Origin: Caldichromatium japonicum
Lineage (GTDB): Bacteria; Pseudomonadota; Gammaproteobacteria; Chromatiales; Chromatiaceae
Direction: 5' to 3'
Length of the DNA: 64,000 bases
Assembly (NCBI RefSeq): GCF_011290485.1
Contig: NZ_CP048029.1
Span: 372,001 to 436,000, forward strand
Shown: positions 18,499 through 28,877 of the stretch, in pieces
How the letters are laid out: each line of letters begins with the position of its first letter
Position numbering within the stretch: position 1 is the first letter of the stretch
Notes under the pieces: generated by a model
What the model was told of the DNA's origin: nothing
The model's database searches: none
What the model saw: the letters and a program-made list of their open reading frames with translations, nothing else
Program-made: the position numbers and the translations under genes

Positions 18499-19613
18499 GC
18501 CACGTCCCCGTCAACGAACCGCTGCTCGATGGTAACGAGGCCAAGTATCTCCAGGAGTGTATCGAGACTGGCTGGATCTCGTCCGAGGGCCCCTTCGTCG
18601 CCCGTCTGGAAAACGGATTGGCTCAATATGTCGGGCGCCAGCATGGGATCGCCGTTTGCAATGGCACGGCCGCACTGGACATCGCTCTCGCCGCGCTCGG
18701 GATCGGTCCCGGCGACGAGGTCATCCTGCCGACCTTTACGATCATCTCCTGTATCGGCCAGATCGTGCGTGCCGGGGTGAGGCCGGTCTTGGTCGACAGC
18801 GACCCCGAGACCTGGAACATGGATGTCACGCAGATCAAGGCCAAGGTCACTCCGCATACCAAGGCCATCATGGCGGTACACATTTTCGGGCTTCCGGTGG
18901 ATATGGACCCGTTGCTGGAGATTGCGCGGGAGTATGGGCTCGCGGTGATCGAGGACGCTGCCGAGATGCACGGCCAGACCTATAAGGGCAGGCCGTGCGG
19001 GAGCTTTGGCGATCTCTCTACCTTCAGCTTTTATCCAAACAAGCTCATCACCACCGGCGAAGGAGGGATGATTGTCACCGACGATGCTGCCCTGGCCGAG
19101 CGCTGCCGTTCTTTACGCAATCTTTGCTTCAAGCCGGAAAAGCGGTTCGTCCACGACGAGCTAGGATGGAACTACCGGATGAGCAACGTCCAGGCCGCGC
19201 TGGGGGTAGCGCAATTGGAGCGGCTGAATGAGTTCGTCGCACGCAAGCGGCGCATGGGGGCGCGCTATTCCGAGCTGCTTGCAGGGATGCCCGGACTGCA
19301 ACTGCCATTGGCGAGAACCGACTACGCCGAAAACATTTATTGGGTATTCGGTGTGGTGTTGACCGATGAGATGCCTTTCGACGCTGAAGAGGCTATGCGA
19401 AGACTGGCGGCGAAAGGGATCGGTACACGTCCGTTCTTCTGGCCGATGCATGAGCAGCCGGTACTGCGCCGGATAGGATTGTTCGAGGGTGAGCACTACC
19501 CTGTTGCGGAGAGGCTGGCGCGACGCGGTTTTTATGTCCCGAGCGGTTTGGCATTGACAGAGGCGCAGCAGGATCAGGTGATCGCGGCCCTGAAAGAGGT
19601 GTTGCCTGGGTGA
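18495..19613 (+). CDS. DegT/DnrJ/EryC1 sugar aminotransferase, GDP-perosamine synthase-like
   Basis: A 372-residue PLP-dependent nucleotide-sugar aminotransferase. The PLP lysine is K183 in SFYPNKLITTGEGGM; VIEDAAEMHG and GWNYRMSNVQAALG are family hallmarks. The N-terminus (PVNEPLLDGNEAKYLQECIETGWISS) is close to PerA/RfbE, which converts GDP-4-keto-6-deoxymannose into GDP-perosamine. Exact substrate is an inference; the dehydratase that would make the keto sugar is not in the window. It overlaps the methyltransferase upstream and is followed within four bases by another methyltransferase gene. Confidence 0.9.
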   Translation: MSHVPVNEPLLDGNEAKYLQECIETGWISSEGPFVARLENGLAQYVGRQHGIAVCNGTAALDIALAALGIGPGDEVILPTFTIISCIGQIVRAGVRPVLVDSDPETWNMDVTQIKAKVTPHTKAIMAVHIFGLPVDMDPLLEIAREYGLAVIEDAAEMHGQTYKGRPCGSFGDLSTFSFYPNKLITTGEGGMIVTDDAALAERCRSLRNLCFKPEKRFVHDELGWNYRMSNVQAALGVAQLERLNEFVARKRRMGARYSELLAGMPGLQLPLARTDYAENIYWVFGVVLTDEMPFDAEEAMRRLAAKGIGTRPFFWPMHEQPVLRRIGLFEGEHYPVAERLARRGFYVPSGLALTEAQQDQVIAALKEVLPG

Positions 19614-19617
19614 GTCC

Positions 19618-20361
19618 ATGAAAGAAACGGTATTCGATGCCTATGCGGCCTATTACGATTTGCTGTACCGGGACAAGGACTACGCGGCGGAGGTGGACTA
19701 TGTCCACGCCCTGATCAAGCACTATGTCCCTGCCGGTCGTGATCTCCTCGAACTCGGCTGCGGAACCGGGCGCCACGCAGAGGCGTTGGCACGGCTCGGC
19801 TATCGTGTGACCGGGGTGGATCGCAGCGATGCGATGGTGGCGCAGGCGCGCCTGCGTGCCCCGGGTCTGACGTTCGTGCAAGGCGACCTGTGTGATTTTC
19901 GGACAGGACGGACATTCGACGTGGTGCTCGCACTGTTTCATGTGATGAGCTACCAGACCACGAATGCCGATTTGATCGCCGCATTCAAGACGGCCGCGGC
20001 GCATCTTGCGCCGGGCGGGGTTTTTATTTTCGATTGCTGGTATGGTCCGGGCGTGCTGAGTGACCCGCCTACAACCCGGGTCAAGCGGTTGCATGGGGAC
20101 GGCGTCGAGGTTACCCGTATCGCGGAGCCGGTGCATTATCCCGATGCAAACCGGGTGGATGTGCATTACGAGGTGATCGTGGAAAGCCAGGCGGGCATAC
20201 AGCGCATCCGCGAGGTCCACCCGATGCGTTATCTCTTCACCCCGGAGGTCGATCTCTTACTCGATGCCGCGGGTATGAGACGGCTAGCGGCACAGCGGTG
20301 GCTGGACGGGCGCGCACTCGGCGCCGATGCCTGGAATGCCTGTTACATCGCTGGGCGATGA
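19618..20361 (+). CDS. SAM-dependent methyltransferase, possibly a sugar N-methyltransferase
   Basis: A 247-residue class I methyltransferase with motif I LLELGCGTGRH (residues 43-53), GVDRSDAMVAQA and a late LAPGGVFIFDCWYGPG. The pattern YAAYYDLLYRDKDYAAEVDYV resembles TylM1/DesVI-type enzymes that N-methylate aminosugars. Position next to the perosamine-synthase-like gene makes an N-methylated aminosugar a fair guess. Its stop overlaps the next gene (ATGA). Confidence 0.83.
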   Translation: MKETVFDAYAAYYDLLYRDKDYAAEVDYVHALIKHYVPAGRDLLELGCGTGRHAEALARLGYRVTGVDRSDAMVAQARLRAPGLTFVQGDLCDFRTGRTFDVVLALFHVMSYQTTNADLIAAFKTAAAHLAPGGVFIFDCWYGPGVLSDPPTTRVKRLHGDGVEVTRIAEPVHYPDANRVDVHYEVIVESQAGIQRIREVHPMRYLFTPEVDLLLDAAGMRRLAAQRWLDGRALGADAWNACYIAGR

Positions 20362-21536
20362 AGCGGGTCGGTATCTATTTGGGGTTCCCGCCAGAGGGCG
20401 GTGGCGCTTTCCAGTATGCGCAATCGGTGTTGTCGGCATTGTCGGCGCTTCCTAGCACGCAGTACCGGATCGTTGTCGCGTATTCGCACCCGGCGTGGGC
20501 GTCGAGGCTCGATGGCTGCGATGCGCAGGTCGAGCGGATTTGGGTCCATGAGGGTTTGCTGGATTCGGCGATCAGGGCAGGCTTGCGGTTTGGGTTTCCA
20601 TTGTCGCTTTGGCGCCTGATGGCACCGGCCATTCATCCCCTGACGCGCTGCCTGCGTCACGCCACCTGCGATCTGTGGGTATTCCCGGCCCAGGATGTCT
20701 GGACCTATGCGATTCCCGTTCCGGCCCTCGGTGTTGTTCACGACCTGATGCATCGCTACGAGTCCCGCTTTCCGGAGGTCTCCGCCTTTGGCCTGTACCA
20801 GCGGCGGGAGAGACACTATCGGCGGCTTTGTCGTCATACGCGCGGTGTGCTCGTGGATTCCGAGGTGGGCAGGCGCCAGCTGATCGAGTCCTACCATCCC
20901 CCGCCCGGTCGCGTGCATGTGCTGCCCTATGTTGCGCCTGCTTACATGCAGGTCGAGGCCACGCCTGCCGGTTTCGACGAGCGTTACCGCTTGCCGGAGA
21001 GATTCATCTTTTATCCGGCGCAATTCTGGGAACACAAGAATCATGTTCGGCTGCTGGAGGCGCTGGCCATGCTGCGCCCCGAGTTGCCAGACCTCCATCT
21101 AGTTTTCGTGGGCTCGGCAAAAAATGCTTACCGTCGGGTATTAGAAACCATCGATCGGCACGGACTGGCCGATCGCGTGAAGATCCTTGGCTACGTCCCG
21201 GACGAGGATATGCCCGAGTTTTATCGGCGTGCGCTTGCCCTGATCATGCCGACATTCTTCGGGCCGACGAATATCCCGCCGCTGGAAGCGATGGTGGCAG
21301 GGTGCCCGATGGCCATATCCGCTATCTATGGGATGCCGGAACAGGTGGGTGACGCTGCCCTGCTGTTCGATCCCGGGTCGGTTGAGGGGATTGCCGAGGC
21401 CATGCGCAAACTTGCTACGGATGACGCATTGCGCCGGCGTCTGGCCGCCGCCGGTCGGGAACATGCGGGGCGATGGGCACAGCCGCAGTTTGGAGGTCGG
21501 CTTGCGGAGATCATCGATACAGTTCTTCAACAATGA
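20358..21536 (+). CDS. Glycosyltransferase family 4
   Basis: A 392-residue GT-B enzyme. The ATG at 20358 (MKRVGIYLGFPPEGGGAF) overlaps the previous stop. The C-terminal donor-binding domain shows YPAQFWEHKNHVRLLEAL, LVFVGSAKN, VKILGYVPDEDMPEFY and the E-x7-E region PTFFGPTNIPPLEAMVAGCP. It adds a sugar from a nucleotide donor during repeat-unit assembly. Its stop again overlaps the next start by four bases. Confidence 0.9.
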   Translation: MKRVGIYLGFPPEGGGAFQYAQSVLSALSALPSTQYRIVVAYSHPAWASRLDGCDAQVERIWVHEGLLDSAIRAGLRFGFPLSLWRLMAPAIHPLTRCLRHATCDLWVFPAQDVWTYAIPVPALGVVHDLMHRYESRFPEVSAFGLYQRRERHYRRLCRHTRGVLVDSEVGRRQLIESYHPPPGRVHVLPYVAPAYMQVEATPAGFDERYRLPERFIFYPAQFWEHKNHVRLLEALAMLRPELPDLHLVFVGSAKNAYRRVLETIDRHGLADRVKILGYVPDEDMPEFYRRALALIMPTFFGPTNIPPLEAMVAGCPMAISAIYGMPEQVGDAALLFDPGSVEGIAEAMRKLATDDALRRRLAAAGREHAGRWAQPQFGGRLAEIIDTVLQQ

Positions 21537-22600
21537 AGATACTTTTTCTCAGCAAACGCAGGCCCCAGGGGCGTGATCTTTTCACCCAGCCTTACGGACG
21601 GTTTTTTCATCTTCCCCAGTTGTTGGTCGAGCGTGGACATGAGGCACATCTGCTGCTACTGGGGTATCGGCATGAGCCTGCCCAGACGCGTTGTATCGAC
21701 GGGCTTCATGTTCACACAGTCCCAGCGCTTCCATGGGGGCCTTGGTCCTATCTGGCGAAGGCCCATGCGCTTTGCACGACGTTTGTGCCCGACTGGGTCG
21801 TCGGCTTTTCCGACACCTGGTACGGCATCCTTGCTACGCGATTGGCAGCAAAGCATGGCTGCAAATCGCTGATCGATGCCTACGACAACTACGAAAGTTA
21901 CATCCCGTGGGCGCGTCCGCTGCATTCCGCCTGGCGGCGCGCGCTTGCGCGTGCCGACGTGGTGACCGCCGCCGGGCCACAACTGGCCGAGTGGATGCGC
22001 ATAACTTCCGGGCGCGATTACGTCGAGGTGGTGCCGATGGCGGCAGACCCAGTTTTCATGCCACTACCGAAGGCGGAATGTCGGCGCGCACTGGGACTGC
22101 CGCTGGACCGGACGCTGGTGGGGTACTCCGGGTCCCTACACCCCAATCGTGGCGTCGACCAGCTCTTTTCAGTGTACGCGCGGCTCCGTGAGTACGACCC
22201 GCGGATTCAGCTGGTGTTGTCCGGGCGGCTCGCCAAAGGCGTTGAACTTCCGGTCGGGGTGCACTGGCTCGGTTACCGTCCGGCAGAGCAGGTGCCGCAA
22301 ATCGTCAATAGCCTCGATCTGATGTTCGTATTCAATCAACCGAGTGCTTTCGGCAATTACAGTTATCCGGCCAAGCTTTACGAAGCCATGGCCTGCGGTG
22401 TGTCGGTGGTTGCCTCCAATGTGCCGGGTACGGCATGGATACTGCAGGATCATCCCGAAATGCTCGCTTGCGCGGGCGATGTGGAGGATTTCACAAACAA
22501 GGCGGCAGCATTGCTCGCTCAAAAAAATCGCATATATTCGCAACCTGCGGGATGGGAGCTGGCGGCGCAACGCTTTGAGTCATTGTTAGGGAAACGTTGA
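21533..22600 (+). CDS. Glycosyltransferase family 4
   Basis: A 355-residue GT-B enzyme starting MKILFLSKRRPQGRDLFTQ, with the N-terminal glycine-poor loop of GT4 proteins and a C-terminal domain containing VGYSGSLHPNRGVDQLF, VHWLGYRPAEQVPQI and YPAKLYEAMACGVSVVAS (the donor-binding E). It is the last gene of the polysaccharide cluster; a palindromic repeat follows within about 20 bases. Substrate unknown. Confidence 0.9.
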   Translation: MKILFLSKRRPQGRDLFTQPYGRFFHLPQLLVERGHEAHLLLLGYRHEPAQTRCIDGLHVHTVPALPWGPWSYLAKAHALCTTFVPDWVVGFSDTWYGILATRLAAKHGCKSLIDAYDNYESYIPWARPLHSAWRRALARADVVTAAGPQLAEWMRITSGRDYVEVVPMAADPVFMPLPKAECRRALGLPLDRTLVGYSGSLHPNRGVDQLFSVYARLREYDPRIQLVLSGRLAKGVELPVGVHWLGYRPAEQVPQIVNSLDLMFVFNQPSAFGNYSYPAKLYEAMACGVSVVASNVPGTAWILQDHPEMLACAGDVEDFTNKAAALLAQKNRIYSQPAGWELAAQRFESLLGKR

Positions 22601-22621
22601 ACAAATCGTTTCAATCGGTGC

Positions 22622-22690
22622 TCGTCATTCCGGCGTAAACCGGAATCCATACCCTAAATAATCTGGCCCCGGCGTTCGCCGGGGTGACGA
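22622..22690. repeat. Palindromic intergenic repeat element
   Basis: About 69 bases bounded by TCGTCA and TGACGA. The left half has CCGGcgtaaaCCGG and the right half CCCCGGcgttcgCCGGGG, so two hairpins can form within a larger inverted repeat. It resembles the widespread CGTCATTCC(G/C)GC...GGAATCC intergenic elements of proteobacteria (REP/MITE-like). It lies between the sugar cluster and mlaF and may act as a transcription barrier. Confidence 0.65.
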
Positions 22691-22753
22691 ATAGGTCAGC
22701 GTTTACCTACGCCCCTGAGTCAGGCGGTTGCTTGACGTTTGCTCGACAGCTCA

Positions 22754-22782
22754 TTGACAATTAAAAACTTTAACTGCATAGC
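22754..22782 (+). promoter_or_regulatory. Candidate sigma-70 promoter of the mla operon
   Basis: A perfect -35 TTGACA (22754-22759) is followed after 17 bases by CATAGC (22777-22782), a weak -10. The predicted start would fall at or next to the mlaF ATG (22789), and no Shine-Dalgarno is visible before that ATG. Either the transcript is leaderless, or another -10 such as TTTAAC, or an internal mlaF start, is used. The -35 is convincing; the rest is tentative. Confidence 0.35.
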
Positions 22783-22788
22783 ACCGCG

Positions 22789-23664
22789 ATGAGCAGCGTC
22801 CCACCCCTCGCAATCGCTGAGACCCCGGTCCCGCCGGCTGTTGCGGTCGGGCCGCATCCCTTGCCCGGGGAGCCGCTGGTCGAGATTCGCGGTCTGTGTT
22901 TTCGGCGCGGCGAGCGGGTCATCTTTGCTGACCTGGATCTGGATATCCCGCAAGGTACGGTGACTGCGGTGATGGGCCCCAGCGGGACCGGCAAGACGAC
23001 CCTTCTGAAACTTATCACTGGTCAACTCAAACCGGATGCTGGCAGTATCCGGGTCGCTGGTGAGAAGGTCACCCGGCTGGATCAGCGCGGTCTCTTTCGC
23101 CTGCGGCGCCAGATGGGGATGCTGTTTCAATCGAGCGCCCTCCTGACTGACCTGAGCGTCTTCGACAATGTCGCCTATCCGTTGCGCGAGCATACCCGCC
23201 TCGATCCGGCGCTGATCCGTCAGTTGGTCTTGCTCAAGCTCGAGGCCGTGGGTCTGCGCGGGGGCTGGAATCTCATGCCAAACGAGTTATCGGGGGGGAT
23301 GGCGCGGCGGGTCGCCTTGGCCCGTGCTATCGCCCTCGATCCGCTGATGATCCTGTATGACGAACCCTTCGCCGGTCAGGACCCAATCTCGATGGGCATG
23401 CTCATGGCCCTGATCCGCCAGCTCAATGATGCCGCGCATCTGACTTCGATCCTGGTTTCGCACGATGTGCAAGAGACCCTGCGGATCGCCGATTGGATCT
23501 TTCTCATCGCCGAGGGTCGGGTCCTCGCCCAGGGAACCCCCCAGGCGCTGCTCCAAGACACTTCCCCATGGGTGCGGCAATTCATCGATGGCCTGCCGGA
23601 TGGCCCGGTACATTTTCATTATCCGGCGCCGCCCCTGACCCTGGATCTACTGGGGAGCGGGTGA
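22789..23664 (+). CDS. mlaF: Phospholipid transport ATPase MlaF
   Basis: A 291-residue ABC ATPase with Walker A GPSGTGKT (63-70), Q-loop MLFQSSALLTD, signature NELSGGMARRVALARA and Walker B MILYDEPFAGQDP. It powers the MlaFEDB complex that moves phospholipids between outer and inner membranes. The first 30 residues are an alanine/proline-rich extension absent from most MlaF, so the true start could be further in (for example the TTG at 22861). It joins mlaE by a TGATG overlap. Confidence 0.93.
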   Translation: MSSVPPLAIAETPVPPAVAVGPHPLPGEPLVEIRGLCFRRGERVIFADLDLDIPQGTVTAVMGPSGTGKTTLLKLITGQLKPDAGSIRVAGEKVTRLDQRGLFRLRRQMGMLFQSSALLTDLSVFDNVAYPLREHTRLDPALIRQLVLLKLEAVGLRGGWNLMPNELSGGMARRVALARAIALDPLMILYDEPFAGQDPISMGMLMALIRQLNDAAHLTSILVSHDVQETLRIADWIFLIAEGRVLAQGTPQALLQDTSPWVRQFIDGLPDGPVHFHYPAPPLTLDLLGSG

Positions 23665-24446
23665 TGTTCAACACCCTAAGGCGGTTCGGCGGCACTGTCC
23701 TTGCTGGCCTGGAACGGCTCGGACGGGCGCATCTTCTGCTGCTGTCGACCCTGTCTGCCCTGGATGAGGTCCTGCGCCGCCCACGTCTATTGCTCGAACA
23801 GGTCCTTAATATCGGAGCCCTGTCCTTGTTGATCGTGGGGGTCTCGGGGCTGTTTGTCGGCATGGTCCTGGGTCTGCAAGGCTATACGGTGCTCGTGCGG
23901 TTCGGCGCCGCCGAAAGCCTGGGGATTCTGGTAGCCACCTCCTTGGTGCGTGAGCTGGGGCCGGTGGTCACAGCGCTCTTGGTTGCTGGACGGGCGGGCT
24001 CGGCGCTCACTGCCGAGATCGGATTGATGAAGGTGACCGAACAGCTCGCGGCGCTTGAGATGATGGCGGTCGATCCGGTACGCCGCCTTCTGACTCCGCG
24101 TCTGCTGGGTGGATTGCTCAGCATGCCGCTGTTAGCGGCCATCTTCAGCGCCGTGGGTGTGCTGGGCGGCTATGTCGTCGGGGTCGGGCTCTTGGGTGTC
24201 GATGCCGGGGCCTATTGGGGCCAGATGCAGGCCAGGATCGATGTCCAGGAGGACCTGATCAATGGGGTCATCAAGAGCCTGGTCTTTGGGCTGGTGGTCA
24301 CCTGGGTGGCCCTCTTTCAGGGGTACGATGCCATACCTACCGCCGAAGGGGTCAGCCGGGCGACGACGCGTGCCGTGGTGCAATCGGCCCTCTTGGTCTT
24401 GGGGCTCGATTTCGTCTTGACAGCACTGATGTTTGGGGGTGATTGA
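23664..24446 (+). CDS. mlaE: Phospholipid transport permease MlaE
   Basis: A 260-residue integral membrane protein starting MFNTLRRFGGTVLAGLERLG. It has the MlaE/TtgI permease pattern LVRELGPVVTALLVAGRAGSA followed by ALEMMAVDP. About five or six membrane segments. It forms the membrane core of the MlaFEDB complex. The ATG is chosen because it overlaps the mlaF stop by one base; the frame continues upstream without a start of its own. Confidence 0.94.
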   Translation: MFNTLRRFGGTVLAGLERLGRAHLLLLSTLSALDEVLRRPRLLLEQVLNIGALSLLIVGVSGLFVGMVLGLQGYTVLVRFGAAESLGILVATSLVRELGPVVTALLVAGRAGSALTAEIGLMKVTEQLAALEMMAVDPVRRLLTPRLLGGLLSMPLLAAIFSAVGVLGGYVVGVGLLGVDAGAYWGQMQARIDVQEDLINGVIKSLVFGLVVTWVALFQGYDAIPTAEGVSRATTRAVVQSALLVLGLDFVLTALMFGGD

Positions 24447-24447
24447 A

Positions 24448-24912
24448 ATGGTCAAGCGCGGCATGCTCGAGCTTCTGGTTGGGATCTTCGTGTCCCTGGG
24501 CCTGCTTGCCCTGTTCTTTCTGGCAATGCAGGTCAGCAACCTTAGCCTGCATCTGGACGAGGGCGGCTACCGGCTGACGGCGCGTTTTGGCAATGTCGGC
24601 AGCCTCAGGGTGCGGGCGCCGGTGACTATGGCGGGGGTGCGCATCGGGCGGGTCGAGTCGATCCAGTTCGATCAACGCACCTATGAGGCCGTCGTGCTGA
24701 TGCGGATCGATCCCCGAATCGATGCCATCCCTGCGGATACGATTGCCAGCGTCCTGACCGCCGGGCTGCTCGGCGAGCAATATATCGGCCTTGAACCTGG
24801 CGGCAGCCCCGAGGTCTTGCATGACGGCGATGAGATCGCGCATACCCAATCGGCATTGGTGCTCGAACGCATGATCGGGCAATTTCTCTTCAAAAAGGCA
24901 GTTGAGGACTGA
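24448..24912 (+). CDS. mlaD: Phospholipid-binding MCE protein MlaD
   Basis: A 154-residue protein with an N-terminal membrane anchor (LLVGIFVSLGLLALFFLAM) and one MCE domain, with VGSLRVRAPVTMAGVRIGRV and LTAGLLGEQYIGLEPGG. MlaD hexamers ring the periplasmic face of MlaE and receive lipid from MlaC. The ATG at 24448 sits one base after the mlaE stop. Length is normal for the single-MCE form. Confidence 0.94.
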   Translation: MVKRGMLELLVGIFVSLGLLALFFLAMQVSNLSLHLDEGGYRLTARFGNVGSLRVRAPVTMAGVRIGRVESIQFDQRTYEAVVLMRIDPRIDAIPADTIASVLTAGLLGEQYIGLEPGGSPEVLHDGDEIAHTQSALVLERMIGQFLFKKAVED

Positions 24913-25533
24913 ATGCTTACGCGACGTCAGGTATTGTTGCTTTCCTTGTTGGGGGGCGCAGCCTTGGGATTTCAGGTAAAGGCCGCTGAGCCCGGCGAGG
25001 CAACCGATCTGATCCGGCGTATTGCCGATCAGGTGCTGGCAGTACTGAAGGCCCGCCGCGTCGAGCTCGAACAGAACCCCGCACTGATCGATAGCCTTGT
25101 CGAAACCCTTGTCTTGCCGCATTTCGACTTCGAGCGGATCACCCAGGGAGCGGTCGGTCCCGCTTGGCGCCAGGCCAGCCCCGACCAACAGCGCCGTCTG
25201 GTCGAGGGGTTCAAGCGAGTGCTCATCCGTACCTATGCGCATGCCTTGCTCAATTATTCTGGACAGGAAATCCGTTATCTGCCCGAGCGCCCAGGGCAAC
25301 GCCCTGGGATGACGATGGTCGCGATCGAGGTCCGCGAGTCTGGGGCCGCCCCCATCCTGATCGAATATCGCATGCATTCGGCCAATGGACGCTGGCAGGT
25401 CTATGACGTGATCATCGACCATGCCAGCCTGGTCGGCAATTATCGCAGCAGCTTTGCCGATGAGATCAGGCAAAACGGGATCGATGGGCTGATTGCTCGG
25501 CTCGAGTCGATGGTCCGCCAAGGTGGGGCATGA
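24913..25533 (+). CDS. mlaC: Periplasmic phospholipid carrier MlaC (Ttg2D)
   Basis: A 206-residue protein with a signal peptide (RRQVLLLSLLGGAALGFQVKA, cleavage near residue 24) and the Tol_Tol_Ttg2 domain: LPHFDFERITQGAVG, RTYAHALLNYSGQEI and WQVYDVIIDHASLVGNYRSSF. MlaC shuttles phospholipids between the outer-membrane MlaA complex and MlaFEDB. The start directly follows the mlaD stop. MlaA is not in the window. Confidence 0.94.
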   Translation: MLTRRQVLLLSLLGGAALGFQVKAAEPGEATDLIRRIADQVLAVLKARRVELEQNPALIDSLVETLVLPHFDFERITQGAVGPAWRQASPDQQRRLVEGFKRVLIRTYAHALLNYSGQEIRYLPERPGQRPGMTMVAIEVRESGAAPILIEYRMHSANGRWQVYDVIIDHASLVGNYRSSFADEIRQNGIDGLIARLESMVRQGGA

Positions 25534-25877
25534 GCAGGCCCGCCCGTTTGCTGGTCATTGCCGCCGATCGCTGGTCCATCGCCGGGATGCTTGATTTCGA
25601 CGGCGTCGCACTGCTCGCCCCAGAGGGGCGGCGTCTGTTGCGCGCTGCCGCCCGGCAAGGGGTGAGGCGAATCACCATCGATCTGGCAGCGGTTGAATTT
25701 GCCAATAGCGCAGCCCTCGCCCTTCTACTCGATTGGCTCGCGCTCGCTCGGCATCAGGGATTGGAGCTCGGCTATGCCCAGATACCTGAGTCCCTTGTCC
25801 ACCTGGCATCCCTATCCAACCTGGGTGGGCTCCTGCCGCTCGTCGATCAGGGGCCCAGCCGCCCGGTGGCGGCTTAG
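25530..25877 (+). CDS. mlaB: STAS-domain protein MlaB
   Basis: A 115-residue STAS protein with RRITIDLAAVEFANSAALALLLDWL, including the conserved serine region after the D.. segment. MlaB stabilises the MlaF ATPase in the Mla complex. It overlaps mlaC by four bases. In E. coli ibaG/bolA lies between mlaB and murA; here murA starts only 42 bases after mlaB. Confidence 0.88.
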   Translation: MSRPARLLVIAADRWSIAGMLDFDGVALLAPEGRRLLRAAARQGVRRITIDLAAVEFANSAALALLLDWLALARHQGLELGYAQIPESLVHLASLSNLGGLLPLVDQGPSRPVAA

Positions 25878-27838
<1,961 letters not shown>

Positions 27839-27859
27839 GGCGCGCATTGTGCACCCTAC

Positions 27860-27878
27860 AAGGCCTGATGGCCTTTTT
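27860..27878 (+). terminator. Intrinsic terminator after hisG
   Basis: AAGGCC-TGAT-GGCCTT forms a 6-bp stem with a four-base loop directly followed by a T-run (TTTTTAT). It lies 22 bases after the hisG stop on the plus strand. It would stop mla-murA-hisG transcription before hisD. It could be native or have come with the inserted element. Confidence 0.65.
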
Positions 27879-27884
27879 ATTGAT

Positions 27885-28870
27885 CCGAAACCAATGAACT
27901 TGTATTACGCGGCATCATGGAGCTTGGGATGCTGGAAGTAGCGCATGATGCGTTGGGGGGAATTGAGAAGGCGGCGCAGGTGGCTGACGGTCGCCTTCTT
28001 CAGATCGCCCTTGGCGCGGGAGGGCGCCTGCGCGGTGATGGTGGCCTTGAGCATCTCGTTGGGGTTCAGTGCCGGGCTATAGGGGAGGGAGGAGGCCTCG
28101 ATTTGATTGGCGCATGCAGCCAGCCAGGCCTTGACTGGCTTGGTGTGATGCACGCGCAGGTTGTCGAGGATGAGGAAGATCTTCTTGCCCCTGGCGTCCT
28201 TGACGAGCCGCTTCATGAAGTCGATCAGGATGTCGGCGTTCATCGCCCCCGCGAACACCTTCCGACGCACCTTGCCGCGGTTGGTCAGCGTCGAGATCAC
28301 CGACAGGCCTTCGCGACGGTGCGTGACGCGAATCTCGGGCGTCTTGATCGCCGGCGCATAAGAGCGCCCGCGCACCTCGTCCGAGCGCAGCCCCGTTTCA
28401 TCGCCCCAGTGGATTTCGGCGCCCTCGGCCTTGGCGCGCCGGGCAATGTCCGGGTAGGTCTCCTCAAGCCACGTCTTGCCCGCCGGCGGGCTTTGCTCAT
28501 AGGCGCGCCGAATCGGTTTCTGGGGCGTCAATCCCCAGCGCGCCAAGTACTTGCCTTCCCCCTGCGGCCTGAGCTCGATGCCAAAACGGTCGAGGATCAA
28601 CTGCCGCACCGCCTGCCGGCTCCACAGCGCAAACGGCAGCTTCAGCTGATCCGGTGTCCCGTCGCACATGAGCTTGCGTATCTGGGCGTCCTGCTCCGCC
28701 AACAGCGCCCGCTTCTCACCCACCTTGCGCCTACCCCGCTTGCCCTTGGGCCCCTTCGCGCGCCGCAAACGACAGCAATCTCATGTCTCGTCTTTCCATG
28801 CCCACGACATCTGGACAGCTCACTCAATTTCAAAAGCATGTGTTTCTTATCAAGAACCTATCTAGGGATC
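27885..28870 (-). mobile_element. Decayed IS630-family element between hisG and hisD
   Basis: About one kilobase separating hisG from hisD, carrying an IS630-type transposase gene on the minus strand. Ends are approximate: no clear terminal inverted repeats or TA duplication could be assigned by eye. The frame in front of the transposase (28770-28840, minus) reads KLSELSRCRG...HEIAVV, which may be a shifted remnant of its N-terminus. It lies inside what is normally a continuous hisGDC operon. Confidence 0.7.
27905..28768 (-). pseudogene. IS630-family transposase, probably truncated
   Basis: 287 residues from a TTG. The DDE catalytic domain is recognisable: WGDETGLRSD (first D), FLILDNLRVHH (second D) and NPNEML (E). 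The LPFALWSRQAVRQLILDRFGIEL segment is also typical. The N-terminal helix-turn-helix is missing (families are usually near 340 residues), and the segment after NPNEML looks shortened. The element is therefore probably inactive. The opposite strand also has a long open frame, but this is a shadow. Confidence 0.8.
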
Positions 28871-28877
28871 GATCGCC

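Noticed and set aside
24352-25521. Minus-strand open frame opposite mlaC/mlaD (389 codons)
   Set aside because: Antisense shadow of two clear mla genes; histidine/aspartate-rich low-complexity translation.
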